Notes under the pieces: generated by a model
Databases searched by the model: none
What the model was told of the DNA's origin: nothing
What the model saw: the letters and a program-made list of their open reading frames with translations, nothing else
From: Legionella clemsonensis
GTDB lineage: Bacteria > Pseudomonadota > Gammaproteobacteria > Legionellales > Legionellaceae
Assembly: GCF_002240035.1 (NCBI RefSeq)
Contig: NZ_CP016397.1
Span: forward strand, 1,514,501-1,578,500
Length of the DNA: 64,000 bases
Direction of reading: 5' to 3'
Position numbers and translations under genes: made by a program
Shown: positions 9,132-18,555 of the stretch, piece by piece
Position numbering within the stretch: position 1 is the first letter of the stretch
Layout of the letters: every line of letters starts with the position of its first letter

Positions 9132-10859
9132 ATGCGTATTAAACAACGACAAGTACCCTCATTAACTTCCTCTTTGTCTGATTATCCAGTCGTTCTGCAA
9201 CGAATTTTTGCGTCGCGGGGCATTCAAGAAGCCAGTCAACTTGACAAAACTTTTCAGGCTTTATTACCCTTTAACTCGCTCATTGACATTGAAAAAGCCG
9301 CTATACGTTTGGAACAGGCCTTACGTACACAAGAGCGCATTCTCATCATTGGTGACTTTGATGCAGATGGCGCTACGTCAACAGCGCTGGCAATCTCTGC
9401 ATTACGCTTAATGGGGGCAACTCAAGTTGAATTCCTTGTTCCCAATCGATTCGATTTTGGTTACGGTTTGACGCCTGCCATTGTTGACGTGGCTAAAAAA
9501 TGGCAACCGCATTTGATTATTACTGTAGATAACGGTATTGCTAGTATTGATGGGGTAGATGCAGCGAGTTCACTTGGTATTGATGTATTAATCACTGATC
9601 ATCATTTGCCAGGTGAGGTTTTACCTAAAGCGTGCGCCATTGTGAATCCAAACCAACCTGATGATCCTTTTCCTAGTAAATCAATTGCAGGAGTGGGTGT
9701 TATTTTTTATGTCATGCTTGCTTTAAGAAGACAACTGGCAAAAAGTGAATGGTTTAAAGAACAAGGGTTAGCAGAACCCAATATGGCTCAGTTTCTTGAT
9801 TTAGTAGCACTTGGTACAGTGGCTGATGTCGTTCCGCTGGACCAGAATAATCGAATTATGGTTAATCAAGGATTAGCCCGTATAAGGCAAGGGCAATGTC
9901 GTCCAGGAATTAAAGCGTTAATAGACATTGCAGGCCGTGATTGCTCACGCCTTCGCGAGAGCGATTTAGGCTTTGCCATAGCACCACGGCTTAATGCTGC
10001 GGGTAGACTGGATGATATGTCTTTAGGCATTGAATGTCTTTTAAGTACTGATTTTGAAAAAGCTCGCACCTTGGCAGCGCATTTAGATGAATTAAATCAG
10101 GAACGTCGAGCTATTGAAGCTGAAATGAAAGAACAAGCCATGGTGGCTGTGGAAAAACTGACACAAAAAATAGAAAATTCACAGTTGCCGGCTGCTTTAT
10201 GTCTGGTAGATCCCCAATGGCACCAGGGCGTTATTGGTATTCTTGCAGGACGACTCAAAGACAGATACCACCGACCAGTGATTGCTTTTGCTAAGGTAAG
10301 TGATACCGAACTTAAAGGTTCAGCGCGTTCAATTGCTGGATTAAACATTCGTGATGCGCTGGCGGCTGTCGACAAAGATTACCCTGGGCTTATTATAAAA
10401 TTTGGTGGACACGCGATGGCTGCAGGACTAAGCCTGGTGCCAGAGTGCTTTACTGCGTTTCAACAGGCTTTTACAACTGAAGTGGGCAGACACGTTGATA
10501 CTAGCCTCTGTCAGGGAGAGCTCTGGACGGATGGCTCATTAAATTCTCAGGAACTTACGCTGGAAACAGCAATGCTTTTACAACAAGCAGGTCCCTGGGG
10601 ACAACAATTTCCTGAACCTTGTTTTGATAATATTTTTGAAATTATGGAGCAACGCCTGGTTGGACAACATCATTTAAAACTCACTTTGGCCCACCCAGAG
10701 GGAGGAGTATTTGAGGCTATTGCATTTAATATTGATGTTAATCAATGGCCAAATCATCGAGTCCGACAGGTCCATGCGGCTTATAAACTTGATATTAACT
10801 CTTATCAGGGCAGAACCAGATTACAGCTGGTTATTGAAGCATTGCAAGTGTATAATTAG
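9132..10859 (+). CDS. recJ: Single-stranded-DNA-specific exonuclease RecJ
   Basis: RecJ degrades single-stranded DNA 5' to 3' in recombination and mismatch repair. The protein is 575 residues, the usual length. DHH-family metal motifs are present in order: IIGDFDADGATSTAL (motif I), VDNG, ITDHHLPG (DHH motif III) and VALGTVADVVPL. The C-terminal DHHA1 part includes HQGVIGILAGRLKDRYHRP and the signature FGGHAMAAGLSL. A C-terminal OB-like domain follows. It starts 3 bp after the RpfE-like gene, in the same operon. No deviation from the family is visible. It shares the window with mutH, whose pathway uses RecJ. Confidence 0.96.
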   Translation: MRIKQRQVPSLTSSLSDYPVVLQRIFASRGIQEASQLDKTFQALLPFNSLIDIEKAAIRLEQALRTQERILIIGDFDADGATSTALAISALRLMGATQVEFLVPNRFDFGYGLTPAIVDVAKKWQPHLIITVDNGIASIDGVDAASSLGIDVLITDHHLPGEVLPKACAIVNPNQPDDPFPSKSIAGVGVIFYVMLALRRQLAKSEWFKEQGLAEPNMAQFLDLVALGTVADVVPLDQNNRIMVNQGLARIRQGQCRPGIKALIDIAGRDCSRLRESDLGFAIAPRLNAAGRLDDMSLGIECLLSTDFEKARTLAAHLDELNQERRAIEAEMKEQAMVAVEKLTQKIENSQLPAALCLVDPQWHQGVIGILAGRLKDRYHRPVIAFAKVSDTELKGSARSIAGLNIRDALAAVDKDYPGLIIKFGGHAMAAGLSLVPECFTAFQQAFTTEVGRHVDTSLCQGELWTDGSLNSQELTLETAMLLQQAGPWGQQFPEPCFDNIFEIMEQRLVGQHHLKLTLAHPEGGVFEAIAFNIDVNQWPNHRVRQVHAAYKLDINSYQGRTRLQLVIEALQVYN

Positions 10860-10918
10860 TTCATGTTGTCGTTATATTGACCGAATCCTTTGTTCAACCC
10901 AATTATAGGACACTAATT

Positions 10919-11893
10919 TTGTCTGTAGCATTGATCTCACCTTTATCCATTGCACCAATGATTGATTGGACCTATACGCATTTTCGTGTGTTTATGCGTC
11001 TTATAGCCCCTCGTGCTCTTTTGTATACTGATATGCAAACGACTGGTGCTATTCTAAATAATCCTGTTCGTGCCCTTTCATTTAATGCCATTGAACATCC
11101 GTTAGCCTTACAACTGGGTGGTGCAGATAAGGAAAAACTTGTCGAGTGCGCCAAACTCGCTCAAGATGCTGGATTTGATGAAATTAATTTAAATTTGGGT
11201 TGTCCGAGTGACAAGGTTCAGGCTGGCCGCTTTGGCGCCTGCCTGATGAACGAGCCAGAGCAAGTAGCAGCCTGCATTAGTGCTATGAAATCTGCAGTTT
11301 CCATTCCTGTTACAGCTAAAACCAGAATTGGTATTGATCATCAAGACAGCTATGACTTTTTTGCTGGGTTTGTACATAAGCTGGTGAATGCAGGTTGCGA
11401 TAAATTAATTGTTCATGCCCGAAAAGCCTGGTTGTCTGGTTTAAACCCGAAGCAAAATCGAACCATTCCTCCAGTCAATTATGAGTTCGTTTATCGCATT
11501 AAAAAAGAGCTTCCCACATTACCCATTATTATCAATGGAAATATTGCTACTATCCATGACATCAATCAGCACATGGGTTTTGTAAATGGCGTAATGCTGG
11601 GAAGACTGGCTTGTCAAAATCCCTATGCATTAGCTGCTGTTCATCAATACTATTATCCTGAGACTCCAATTCGTACACGCTATGAGATATTGCAGGATTA
11701 TACGCACTACATTAGATTAGCATTTTCCCAAGGTGTTGCTTTAAGTGTATTACTCAAGCCCTTGTTTAATTTTGCTCATGGATTAGCAGGGGCTAAACGT
11801 TGGAAAGAACAGTTGATGAATATTCAGCAAAATAAGCAAGTGGCAAGATTGCAGCATGTAATTGCAGTGTTTGCTGAAATGGAGCAAGCATAA
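10919..11893 (+). CDS. dusA: tRNA-dihydrouridine synthase A
   Basis: Flavoenzyme that reduces uridine to dihydrouridine at D-loop positions of tRNA. DusA-specific features are SIAPMIDWTYTHFR, LALQLGGAD, LNLGCPSDKVQAGRFGACLM with the catalytic Cys, and HARKAWLSGLNPKQNRTIPP, which distinguishes DusA from DusB and DusC. I place the start at a TTG (10919) because AGGA lies 8 bases upstream and the N-terminus then matches DusA. The frame stays open back to another TTG at 10877, which lacks a clear ribosome site. It lies about 60 bp after recJ and 11 bp before a small secreted protein gene. Confidence 0.93.
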   Translation: MSVALISPLSIAPMIDWTYTHFRVFMRLIAPRALLYTDMQTTGAILNNPVRALSFNAIEHPLALQLGGADKEKLVECAKLAQDAGFDEINLNLGCPSDKVQAGRFGACLMNEPEQVAACISAMKSAVSIPVTAKTRIGIDHQDSYDFFAGFVHKLVNAGCDKLIVHARKAWLSGLNPKQNRTIPPVNYEFVYRIKKELPTLPIIINGNIATIHDINQHMGFVNGVMLGRLACQNPYALAAVHQYYYPETPIRTRYEILQDYTHYIRLAFSQGVALSVLLKPLFNFAHGLAGAKRWKEQLMNIQQNKQVARLQHVIAVFAEMEQA

Positions 11894-11904
11894 CAAGGAA
11901 TATA

Positions 11905-12111
11905 ATGAAAAGATTATTAACGTTATCCCTCTTGGTATGTATCTCAAATACTTATGCCTATATTTGCTTTCCTGGTTACCATTATAGCCAGAATTATGTT
12001 TTTGAGGCTGCTTGTGATTTTGATCGCATGAAGGATTTCTTTAACAAAAAAACCTATAATTTAGAATGTTATCAAGGTTGGGTTTACTATTATTATTGTG
12101 TAAAAGATTAA
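11905..12111 (+). CDS. Small secreted cysteine-containing protein, unknown
   Basis: A 68-residue protein. Residues 1-18 form a signal peptide (MKRLLTLSLLVCISNTYA), leaving a mature peptide of about 50 residues with four cysteines and many aromatics (tract YYYYC near the end), which suggests two disulfides in the periplasm or outside. An AAGGA ribosome site precedes the ATG. It follows dusA by 11 bp, so it is probably co-transcribed, although no functional link is evident. I do not recognise the family. Confidence 0.65.
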   Translation: MKRLLTLSLLVCISNTYAYICFPGYHYSQNYVFEAACDFDRMKDFFNKKTYNLECYQGWVYYYYCVKD

Positions 12112-12274
12112 AAAACCATATGACTTACTATTAACTCCTGCTTTTCAGAACCATCTGATAGTTTATCTTTTGCTATTTCACTAAAACAATAAACGCTTTA
12201 AATGGCATTTTTAGCAAATTTCTAGTAAATTAAGCAGTTTTGAAGCTGGAATTATCTAGAGGATTATCAAGGCT
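12112..12274. promoter_or_regulatory. Leader/promoter region of secA
   Basis: 163 bp between the small secreted gene and secA. It is AT-rich and must carry the secA promoter unless secA is read through from dusA. No SecM-like arrest peptide and no strong hairpin are visible. The ribosome site AGAGGA sits upstream of the ATG at 12275. Confidence 0.35.
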
Positions 12275-14965
12275 ATGTTAAATACCCTGATGAAAAAAGT
12301 GTTCGGTAGTCGCAATGAGCGTACTTTGCGTCGAATGGAAAAAACAGTAGAAGCAATTAATGCGTTTGAATCGCAGATGCAGGCACTGTCAAATGAAGAG
12401 TTAGCGGCTAAAACATCGCAGTTCAAGGCGCGTCTGGCCGATGGTGAGACTCTGGATGAATTACTTGCTGAAGCCTTTGCTGCAGTAAGAGAAGTTGCCG
12501 TGCGAACTTTAGGTTTAAGGCATTTTGATGTTCAGTTAATTGGGGGAATCGTGCTCCATGAAGGAAACATTGCTGAAATGCGCACCGGAGAGGGTAAAAC
12601 TTTAGTAGCGACTCTTCCCGCTTATTTAAACGCACTGACCGGACGTGGCGTCCATATCGTTACGGTGAATGATTACCTTGCCAAACGTGACAGCCAGTGG
12701 ATGAAACCTATCTATGAATTTTTAGGTTTAACAGTGGGTGTTATATACCCTGACATGCCTCATCCTGAAAAACAGGCGGCTTATCATGCTGATATCGTTT
12801 ATGGTACCAATAATGAATTTGGTTTTGATTATTTGCGTGACAACATGGCATTTAGTCTTGAGGACAAAGTCCAACGAGAATTAAATTTTGCTATTGTTGA
12901 CGAAGTTGATTCCATCCTCATTGATGAGGCGAGAACTCCATTAATTATTTCTGGTGCTGCAGAAGGAAGTTCTGAACTTTATAGAAAAGTTAATGAATTA
13001 ATTCCTCAGCTTAAAAAACAGGAAGAAGAGGGAGATGGTGGTCATTATACGGTTGATGAAAAGCAAAAGCAGGCTCACCTCACAGAGGTAGGGCATCAAT
13101 ATGTAGAAGATCTGCTCACGGAAAAAAATCTGCTTGATCCGGGTGAAAGTCTGTACCACGCAAGTAATATTATATTGATGCATCACGTCAATGCAGCATT
13201 ACGAGCCCATGCAATGTTTCATCGTGATGTGGATTATATTGTCAAAGACAATCAAGTGGTTATTGTGGATGAACACACCGGCCGTACCATGTCAGGTCGC
13301 CGTTGGTCTGAAGGACTGCACCAGGCTATTGAAGCCAAAGAAGGTGTTGCCATTCAGCATGAAAATCAAACGCTGGCTTCTATCACATTCCAGAATTATT
13401 TCAGGTTGTATAATAAGTTAAGTGGTATGACAGGAACTGCAGACACCGAAGCTTATGAATTTCAGCAAATTTATAATCTTGAAGTAGTAGTTATTCCTAC
13501 TAATAAGCCAATGCGTCGTCATGATCAACCTGATTTGGTTTACTTAACACAGCAAGATAAATATGAAGCTATTATTGAAGATGTAAAAGATTGTGTGGCG
13601 AGAAAACAGCCTGTATTGGTGGGCACGGCTTCCATTGAGGCTTCTGAATTATTGAGCCACCTCATGAAAAAAGCAGGTATAAAACATCAGGTGTTAAACG
13701 CCAAGTTTCATGAAAAAGAAGCCCAGATTATTGCGGAAGCAGGCAGGCCTGGAGTAGTAACTATTGCTACTAATATGGCAGGACGCGGTACAGACATTGT
13801 GTTGGGTGGTAGCTTATCTGCTGAACTTGCAACCTTACCTCCTGAGGCAACAGAGGCGGAGCGCCAGGCAATTAAAGCAGATTGGCAAAAACGTCATGAC
13901 GCAGTTCTTGAAGCAGGAGGGTTAAGAATTATTGGTTCTGAGCGTCATGAGTCACGTCGAATAGATAATCAGCTTCGAGGTCGTGCAGGTCGTCAGGGAG
14001 ATCCAGGAAGTAGTCGGTTTTACCTTTCTCTGGATGATAATCTAATGCGAATTTTCGCATCAGAACGCGTTGCTTCTATGATGCGGCGTTTAGGAATGAA
14101 ACCAGGTGAACCCATTGAGCATAATTTGGTTACCAAAGCAATTGAAAATGCTCAACGCAAATTGGAAGGCCATCATTTCGACATTCGTAAACAATTGTTG
14201 GATTATGACAATGTTGCTAATGAGCAAAGGAAAGTAATTTATACACAACGTGCAGGACTCATGGCGATGAAAGATCCTCAAGAGGTCGTAGAAACCATGC
14301 GCCAGGATGTCATTTACGGGTTGGTTGATAATTTTATCCCGCCACAAAGTTTAGAGGATCAATGGGATCTGAAAGGCTTATCTCAAACGCTAGCCGAAGA
14401 TTTTAAAATTAGAGCGGATATAAATGAATGGGTTGAAGCTGATCATAGTCTACAGCCAGAAGAAATTCGTGAAAAAATTCACGCACTTGCTATTGAGCGC
14501 TATCGTGAAAAAGAACAGTTAACTGGAAGAGAAGTGCTGGCTGACTTCGAGAAATCAGTGATTTTACAAACCTTGGATAACCACTGGCGTGAACATTTGG
14601 CTGCGATGGATCACTTACGCCAAGGTATTCATTTACGCGGTTATGCGCAGAAAGATCCGAAGCAAGAGTACAAACGTGAAGCATTTACCTTATTTTCAAT
14701 GATGCTGGATAATTTAAAATATGAAATTGTACGTTTACTGTCTTCAGTAGAAGTACAAACCGCTGAAGATGTTAATGCTGTGGAGGAACAACGTCGGGCG
14801 GAGCAAGTGCAAAAAATGCAGTTTCTTCATCAAGAGGGTGATGCCGTAAATAGAGAGCAAACTGACACTACGTTTAGACGAGCTGAGAGAAAAATTGGGA
14901 GAAATGATCCTTGTCCTTGTGGCTCTGGAAAAAAATATAAAGTATGTCATGGAAGTTTAGCTTGA
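12275..14965 (+). CDS. secA: Preprotein translocase ATPase SecA
   Basis: SecA is the ATP-driven motor of the Sec translocon, acting at the inner membrane with SecYEG and SecB. The 896-residue length is normal. Visible features are Walker A in [13 protein letters not shown], the [13 protein letters not shown] Walker B, the preprotein-crosslinking region, motifs [10 protein letters not shown] and [17 protein letters not shown] of NBD2, [16 protein letters not shown] of the scaffold/wing region, and the C-terminal zinc site [14 protein letters not shown], the part that contacts SecB. mutT overlaps its 3' end, as in many gammaproteobacteria. Confidence 0.98.
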   Translation: MLNTLMKKVFGSRNERTLRRMEKTVEAINAFESQMQALSNEELAAKTSQFKARLADGETLDELLAEAFAAVREVAVRTLGLRHFDVQLIGGIVLHEGNIAEMRTGEGKTLVATLPAYLNALTGRGVHIVTVNDYLAKRDSQWMKPIYEFLGLTVGVIYPDMPHPEKQAAYHADIVYGTNNEFGFDYLRDNMAFSLEDKVQRELNFAIVDEVDSILIDEARTPLIISGAAEGSSELYRKVNELIPQLKKQEEEGDGGHYTVDEKQKQAHLTEVGHQYVEDLLTEKNLLDPGESLYHASNIILMHHVNAALRAHAMFHRDVDYIVKDNQVVIVDEHTGRTMSGRRWSEGLHQAIEAKEGVAIQHENQTLASITFQNYFRLYNKLSGMTGTADTEAYEFQQIYNLEVVVIPTNKPMRRHDQPDLVYLTQQDKYEAIIEDVKDCVARKQPVLVGTASIEASELLSHLMKKAGIKHQVLNAKFHEKEAQIIAEAGRPGVVTIATNMAGRGTDIVLGGSLSAELATLPPEATEAERQAIKADWQKRHDAVLEAGGLRIIGSERHESRRIDNQLRGRAGRQGDPGSSRFYLSLDDNLMRIFASERVASMMRRLGMKPGEPIEHNLVTKAIENAQRKLEGHHFDIRKQLLDYDNVANEQRKVIYTQRAGLMAMKDPQEVVETMRQDVIYGLVDNFIPPQSLEDQWDLKGLSQTLAEDFKIRADINEWVEADHSLQPEEIREKIHALAIERYREKEQLTGREVLADFEKSVILQTLDNHWREHLAAMDHLRQGIHLRGYAQKDPKQEYKREAFTLFSMMLDNLKYEIVRLLSSVEVQTAEDVNAVEEQRRAEQVQKMQFLHQEGDAVNREQTDTTFRRAERKIGRNDPCPCGSGKKYKVCHGSLA

Positions 14966-15390
14966 AAGTAGTCGTTGCTGTTATAGTTAACAAATCAGGT
15001 GAAGTACTTATTACCCGCAGGCCTCTGCATGTTCCTCATGGAGGTCTGTGGGAATTTCCAGGCGGTAAACTTGAACCTGACGAAGCACCTGCTGAAGCTC
15101 TTGCTAGAGAAATAAAGGAAGAGGTAGGTATAGAAATTCTTTCTTTTCGTTTTTTGCAAGAAATCATTCATGCCTATAGTACAAAAATTGTTAATTTGCT
15201 CATTTTTGAAGTGCGAGATTATAAAGGAGAGCCTAGCTGTCTTGAATCCCAAATGGATTTACGGTGGGTTAATAGTAAGGAGTTACCTCTCTATGATTTT
15301 CCTGAGGCAAACACTAAAATTATTGATTTAATTAAGCAGATTTGTCTTGATCCACAGTGCGTAAATAAGAGTAACATTGAACTAATATAG
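14944..15390 (+). CDS. mutT: 8-oxo-dGTP diphosphatase MutT (Nudix hydrolase)
   Basis: A 148-residue Nudix hydrolase that cleanses the nucleotide pool of 8-oxo-dGTP. The Nudix box is intact: [18 protein letters not shown] continuing into KEEVGI, with the REIKEEVG core. The start overlaps the secA 3' end by 22 bp in another frame. An alternative start at the TTG 14962 would begin at LKVVVAVIV, which is closer to MutT proteins of other species. The secA-mutT order is conserved in gammaproteobacteria. The C-terminus is slightly longer than the Escherichia coli enzyme. Confidence 0.9.
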   Translation: MSWKFSLKVVVAVIVNKSGEVLITRRPLHVPHGGLWEFPGGKLEPDEAPAEALAREIKEEVGIEILSFRFLQEIIHAYSTKIVNLLIFEVRDYKGEPSCLESQMDLRWVNSKELPLYDFPEANTKIIDLIKQICLDPQCVNKSNIELI

Positions 15391-15452
15391 TCTACAGGGC
15401 AAGATCATCCTATTTTGAATTAATTTCACACGATTATCTTGCACAAATTACT

Positions 15453-15535
15453 GTCATCCTGAGCAAAGCGAAGAATCCCCAGCAGATAAATCCCACTTTT
15501 TGAACGAAGAGCTCCTTCGCTTTGCTCAGGATGAC
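15453..15535. repeat. Long inverted repeat, REP/MITE-like
   Basis: Two arms of 21 bp are perfect reverse complements (15453-15473 and 15515-15535, beginning GTCATCCTGAGC), separated by 41 bp. The arm sequence resembles the dispersed 'TCATCCTGAGC...GAAG' palindromes that recur in many bacterial genomes. It lies 60 bp after mutT and could fold into a long hairpin that also stops transcription. Its dispersal elsewhere in the genome is inferred from recall, not seen here. Confidence 0.8.
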
Positions 15536-15937
15536 GCCTTGTTGCTTATAATTTAGATAAAGTATGATTTTGCCCTGACATAGGCTATAACCTATACGAA
15601 TTATGCTTGAATAAATTTAGAGAGTAAGTTTATTTCTAGTATAGGGGCAATTTGAACCCCCTTTCGAGCAGAGCAAGTTTTAAATAAATCAGAAGTTTTT
15701 TGGACTAGATTGTTGGAGAGAAAAAAGTTTTTAAAAATATATGAACGTCAAGGCTGTTTTTTTAGAATTTATTTGTTAATATGTCTGTCCGCATTTCAGT
15801 TTTCAGTTTTACCACAGCTTGTGGATATTTTATTTAAATCCTTCGCTTCAATTTACCGATTCTTCCTTTGAATATTAGCTAAATTCCTTTGCTGGTAAGG
15901 ATTATTATTATTTATTAAGAAAAATTCTTTAACTACT

Positions 15938-15960
15938 TTATCCACAAAATCTGTGGATAA
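15938..15960. promoter_or_regulatory. Pair of inverted consensus DnaA boxes
   Basis: TTATCCACA at 15938-15946 and its exact reverse complement TGTGGATAA at 15952-15960 face each other with 5 bp between them. Both are perfect matches to the high-affinity DnaA box. Looser sites lie nearby: TGTGGATAT at 15820-15828 (one mismatch), TTTACCACA just before it at 15808-15816, and TGTGCATAC at 15964-15972. No dnaA, dnaN or rpmH gene is nearby, so this is not the usual oriC context. Confidence 0.6.
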
Positions 15961-16206
15961 ATCTGTGCATACCTTGTCAAACATTATAATGATTTTAGGA
16001 GTTATCTTTGTGTTTATAAATTCTCCAAAAAAATGGTAGAGATGGCTTCTTACCATGGAGGATATTCTCACAGAGAGTCTCAAGGTTATGTTTTTAGTAT
16101 TCTATTTTGAGTTTGAATAATCTAAAGACAAAAGGATAATTCGTGCATAAAGAAATGTGTAACAAGGAATAAAAATCCTTATTGATTTATCGTGGAGAGT
16201 TTTATA

Positions 16207-17019
16207 GTGAAATTATTTAAAATTATTTTTATATTGTTGAGTTTTCTGATGGGTTTTTCTTCAATCTCTATAGGACAAAATAAGCCCACATCAATTATAA
16301 AGACCAAGAGTAGCATTATTTCTTCCTCACAATGCATGGTGGATAAAACAAGAAATCGTTCAATACCAATACAAACTTATGTAGACAAAAAAATTAAAGA
16401 CAAAGCCATTTCTGATGAAATACATATGCCGGTAGTAATAATTAACCACGGCTATGGAGTTAGAAATACTGAATATTCTTCAATCGCAAATTACCTTGCA
16501 AGCCAAGGGTATTTTGTAATAAGTATTCAGCATGATTTGAATACAGATTCACCTTTATCTCGTACCGGTAATTTATATCAACGCAGGAAACCACTTTGGG
16601 ATAGGGGCGTTTTAAATCTCCTATTTATAGAAAAAGTGCTAGCCACTCAATACCCATTTTTAAATTTCACTAAAGTTATTTTGGTTGGACATTCAAATGG
16701 GGGTGATATTTCCATGCTATTTGCAAAACAATATCCTCATTTAGTTCAATCTGTAATCTCACTTGATAGTTTGCGTATGCCTTTTCCCCGGGACAGCAAA
16801 TTCCCCATACTATCCATCCGAGCGAATGATACCAATGCAGACCCTGGGGTTTTACCTGATCGCAGAGATTATAGAAAGTTAAAGATGACCATTGTACGAT
16901 TTAATGAAGCAAAACATATTGAACTATGCGATAGAGGTAACAAATCTATTCAAAATAAAATAAATTTCGTCATTAGTAATTTCTTAAATAAGAGAAGGTC
17001 TCAAGGATTTTATTACTAG
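16207..17019 (+). CDS. Secreted alpha/beta hydrolase
   Basis: A 270-residue protein with an N-terminal signal or anchor (KLFKIIFILLSFLMGFSS). The alpha/beta-hydrolase core is clear: VVIINHGYG (oxyanion-hole HG), nucleophile elbow VGHSNGGD with Ser, SLDSLRMP near the acid, and EAKHIELCD with the likely catalytic His. Expected to act on esters or similar bonds outside the cytoplasm; the substrate is unknown. I prefer the GTG at 16207, preceded by GGAGAG, over a GTG at 16192 that starts inside that ribosome site. It resembles Legionella secreted lipase/esterase-type proteins only at fold level. It has no co-transcribed neighbour. Confidence 0.8.
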   Translation: MKLFKIIFILLSFLMGFSSISIGQNKPTSIIKTKSSIISSSQCMVDKTRNRSIPIQTYVDKKIKDKAISDEIHMPVVIINHGYGVRNTEYSSIANYLASQGYFVISIQHDLNTDSPLSRTGNLYQRRKPLWDRGVLNLLFIEKVLATQYPFLNFTKVILVGHSNGGDISMLFAKQYPHLVQSVISLDSLRMPFPRDSKFPILSIRANDTNADPGVLPDRRDYRKLKMTIVRFNEAKHIELCDRGNKSIQNKINFVISNFLNKRRSQGFYY

Positions 17020-17269
17020 AGTTTACTCAGATATTTCTGGGATTCCGGCTCCCAGCCTCACAATGATAGACCATATTGATAGTTAGAGGTCCAGCCATAA
17101 TTCTGACGAAAAGGACGGAGGTATCCTATGCTGCTTCTTTTTTTCATTTTTTCAAATGAATTATGGTGCATATAGAGATACCGCGAGAGAAATATTCAGA
17201 CATTACAGCCATTTATTTATTCACGGAAATAAGTTATTTTAAAAAATCAGCCTATTTTAAGGATAAAAA
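17020..17269. other. Intergenic region with a spaced inverted repeat
   Basis: 250 bp before the LPMO gene. CCATAATTC at 17095-17103 and GAATTATGG at 17158-17166 are perfect inverted copies 54 bp apart and enclose a T-rich tract. The function is unknown; it may be an operator pair or part of an RNA leader. AAGGAT lies just before the LPMO start codon. Confidence 0.4.
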
Positions 17270-18415
17270 GTGAGCTTTGTTAAAATGATGCTAGGGAGCG
17301 TTCTCATTTCGATTTGTTGCTCTATATTTGCCCATGGTTCAATGGAGGTTCCAATTTCGCGAATATATCAATGCTTTAAGGAAAACCCCGAAAATCCGAA
17401 ATCGTCTGCATGTAAAGCAGCTGTAGAACTTGGGGGTAAACAACCAATCTATAATTGGAACGAAGTGAATCAGCCTGCAGCAAATGATCGCCATACGGAC
17501 ATTATTCCTGATGGCCAATTGTGTAGCGGAGGACGAGAATTTTACAAAGGATTAAATCTTGCTCGAAGCGACTGGAGTACTAGTATTATTGAGCCAGATG
17601 CAGAGGGACTATTTCATTTTATCTACTATCCTACAGCACCGCATAAAACCAAATATTTTAAGTTTTATATCACTAAAAGTGATTATGAATTTAATCAGCC
17701 TTTAAAATGGTCCGATCTCGAACCTCAACCCTTTTGTACTATCAATACAGTAAGTCTTGTTAACGATCGATACAACATGCCTTGTAAGATACCTGCCAAT
17801 AAAATAGGGAGACAGCTTATTTTTGTTATCTGGCAAAGAGAGGATAGCCCTGAGGCATTTTACTCTTGTAGTGATGTTTTTGTTAACAATACTGGCAAGC
17901 CAGTGGAATGGCATGAATTGCAATCATTATACAATACTGCAGAAATTGCAGTGGGAATGATCGTAAAACTTCGTCTCTTTCATCATGACAATGGTGAGAT
18001 AGAAACTCATCGTATTGTAGTTACAGCTGAAAATAACGGCGGTAATCAATGGCCATTTGCCTTGGCAGAAGAGGTTAATGCTAATTCCTCATTGCTTCGT
18101 ATAGGACAATTAAAAGCTGAAACAGGGGAGGTTGTACTGATTCCTGAAGAAGAGGCGAATAAAATCTTTATTAATAAAGATCCTTCACAATATCATGTGG
18201 CAATTGATTTTATTGAGCAGCAAAGTCAAGTGGATTTTATTTATCCTGATGGCATCGCTGAATATAAAGCAAATACTATTGTTATGGGGCGACATGATCA
18301 TAAACGTTATCAATGTAAACCATGGCCCTATTCCGGTTGGTGCAGTCAATCGCCAACTTATTATGAACCAGGCGTCGGTCTAGCCTGGCAAGAAGCTTGG
18401 ATCTTGCTGGATTAA
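17270..18415 (+). CDS. Chitin-active lytic polysaccharide monooxygenase (AA10) with chitin-binding domain
   Basis: A 381-residue secreted copper monooxygenase, predicted to cleave chitin or a related polysaccharide oxidatively. The signal peptide ends at IFA, leaving His22 as the mature N-terminus (HGSMEVPISR). With His125 in YYPTAPHKTKYF it forms the histidine brace. The motif SPEAFYSCSDV holds the axial-Phe region. After an insert at residues 210-340, the C-terminus (YQCKPWPYSGWCSQ, then YYEPGVGLAW) is a CBM5/12-type chitin-binding module. The start is a GTG with AAGGAT upstream. The family is known from environmental and host-associated chitin degraders. Legionella can degrade chitin, and type II secretion is the likely export route (inference). 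Confidence 0.9.
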   Translation: MSFVKMMLGSVLISICCSIFAHGSMEVPISRIYQCFKENPENPKSSACKAAVELGGKQPIYNWNEVNQPAANDRHTDIIPDGQLCSGGREFYKGLNLARSDWSTSIIEPDAEGLFHFIYYPTAPHKTKYFKFYITKSDYEFNQPLKWSDLEPQPFCTINTVSLVNDRYNMPCKIPANKIGRQLIFVIWQREDSPEAFYSCSDVFVNNTGKPVEWHELQSLYNTAEIAVGMIVKLRLFHHDNGEIETHRIVVTAENNGGNQWPFALAEEVNANSSLLRIGQLKAETGEVVLIPEEEANKIFINKDPSQYHVAIDFIEQQSQVDFIYPDGIAEYKANTIVMGRHDHKRYQCKPWPYSGWCSQSPTYYEPGVGLAWQEAWILLD

Positions 18416-18433
18416 TAAATAATCTAATAACTA

Positions 18434-18458
18434 AAGGGATCCTCTCGTCTGATCCCTT
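18434..18458 (+). terminator. Hairpin after the LPMO gene
   Basis: AAGGGATC and GATCCCTT form an 8-bp stem with a 9-base loop, 19 bp past the LPMO stop codon. The downstream tail is only weakly T-rich (TCTCATGGTTT), so termination may be inefficient. Confidence 0.45.
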
Positions 18459-18555
18459 CTCATGGTTTGGGTCACCAGCTTTAAGGTATTCACCCATGTA
18501 TTCCTTGGTTGCAAATAATAAGTTCCTAAAAATCTAAGTTTATTCGTATTCCTAA

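Larger units (their letters stand above)
15391..16206. other. 0.8 kb non-coding gap with DnaA boxes and repeat
   Basis: There is no convincing gene between mutT and the alpha/beta hydrolase. The gap contains the 21-bp inverted repeat, then a strongly AT-rich tract (15600-15800) with poly-T and poly-A runs, then a cluster of DnaA-box-like sites at 15811-15971. A 76-codon minus-strand frame over 15853-16083 has low-complexity Ile/Asn composition and no ribosome site, so I treat it as spurious. Confidence 0.6.

Noticed and set aside
15853-16083. A 76-codon minus-strand frame in the secA-mutT downstream gap
   Set aside because: Low-complexity Ile/Asn-rich composition, no ribosome site, and it covers the DnaA-box cluster; treated as chance.
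17095-17166. Possible riboswitch in the LPMO leader
   Set aside because: Only one spaced 9-bp inverted repeat is visible; no known riboswitch core could be recognised.
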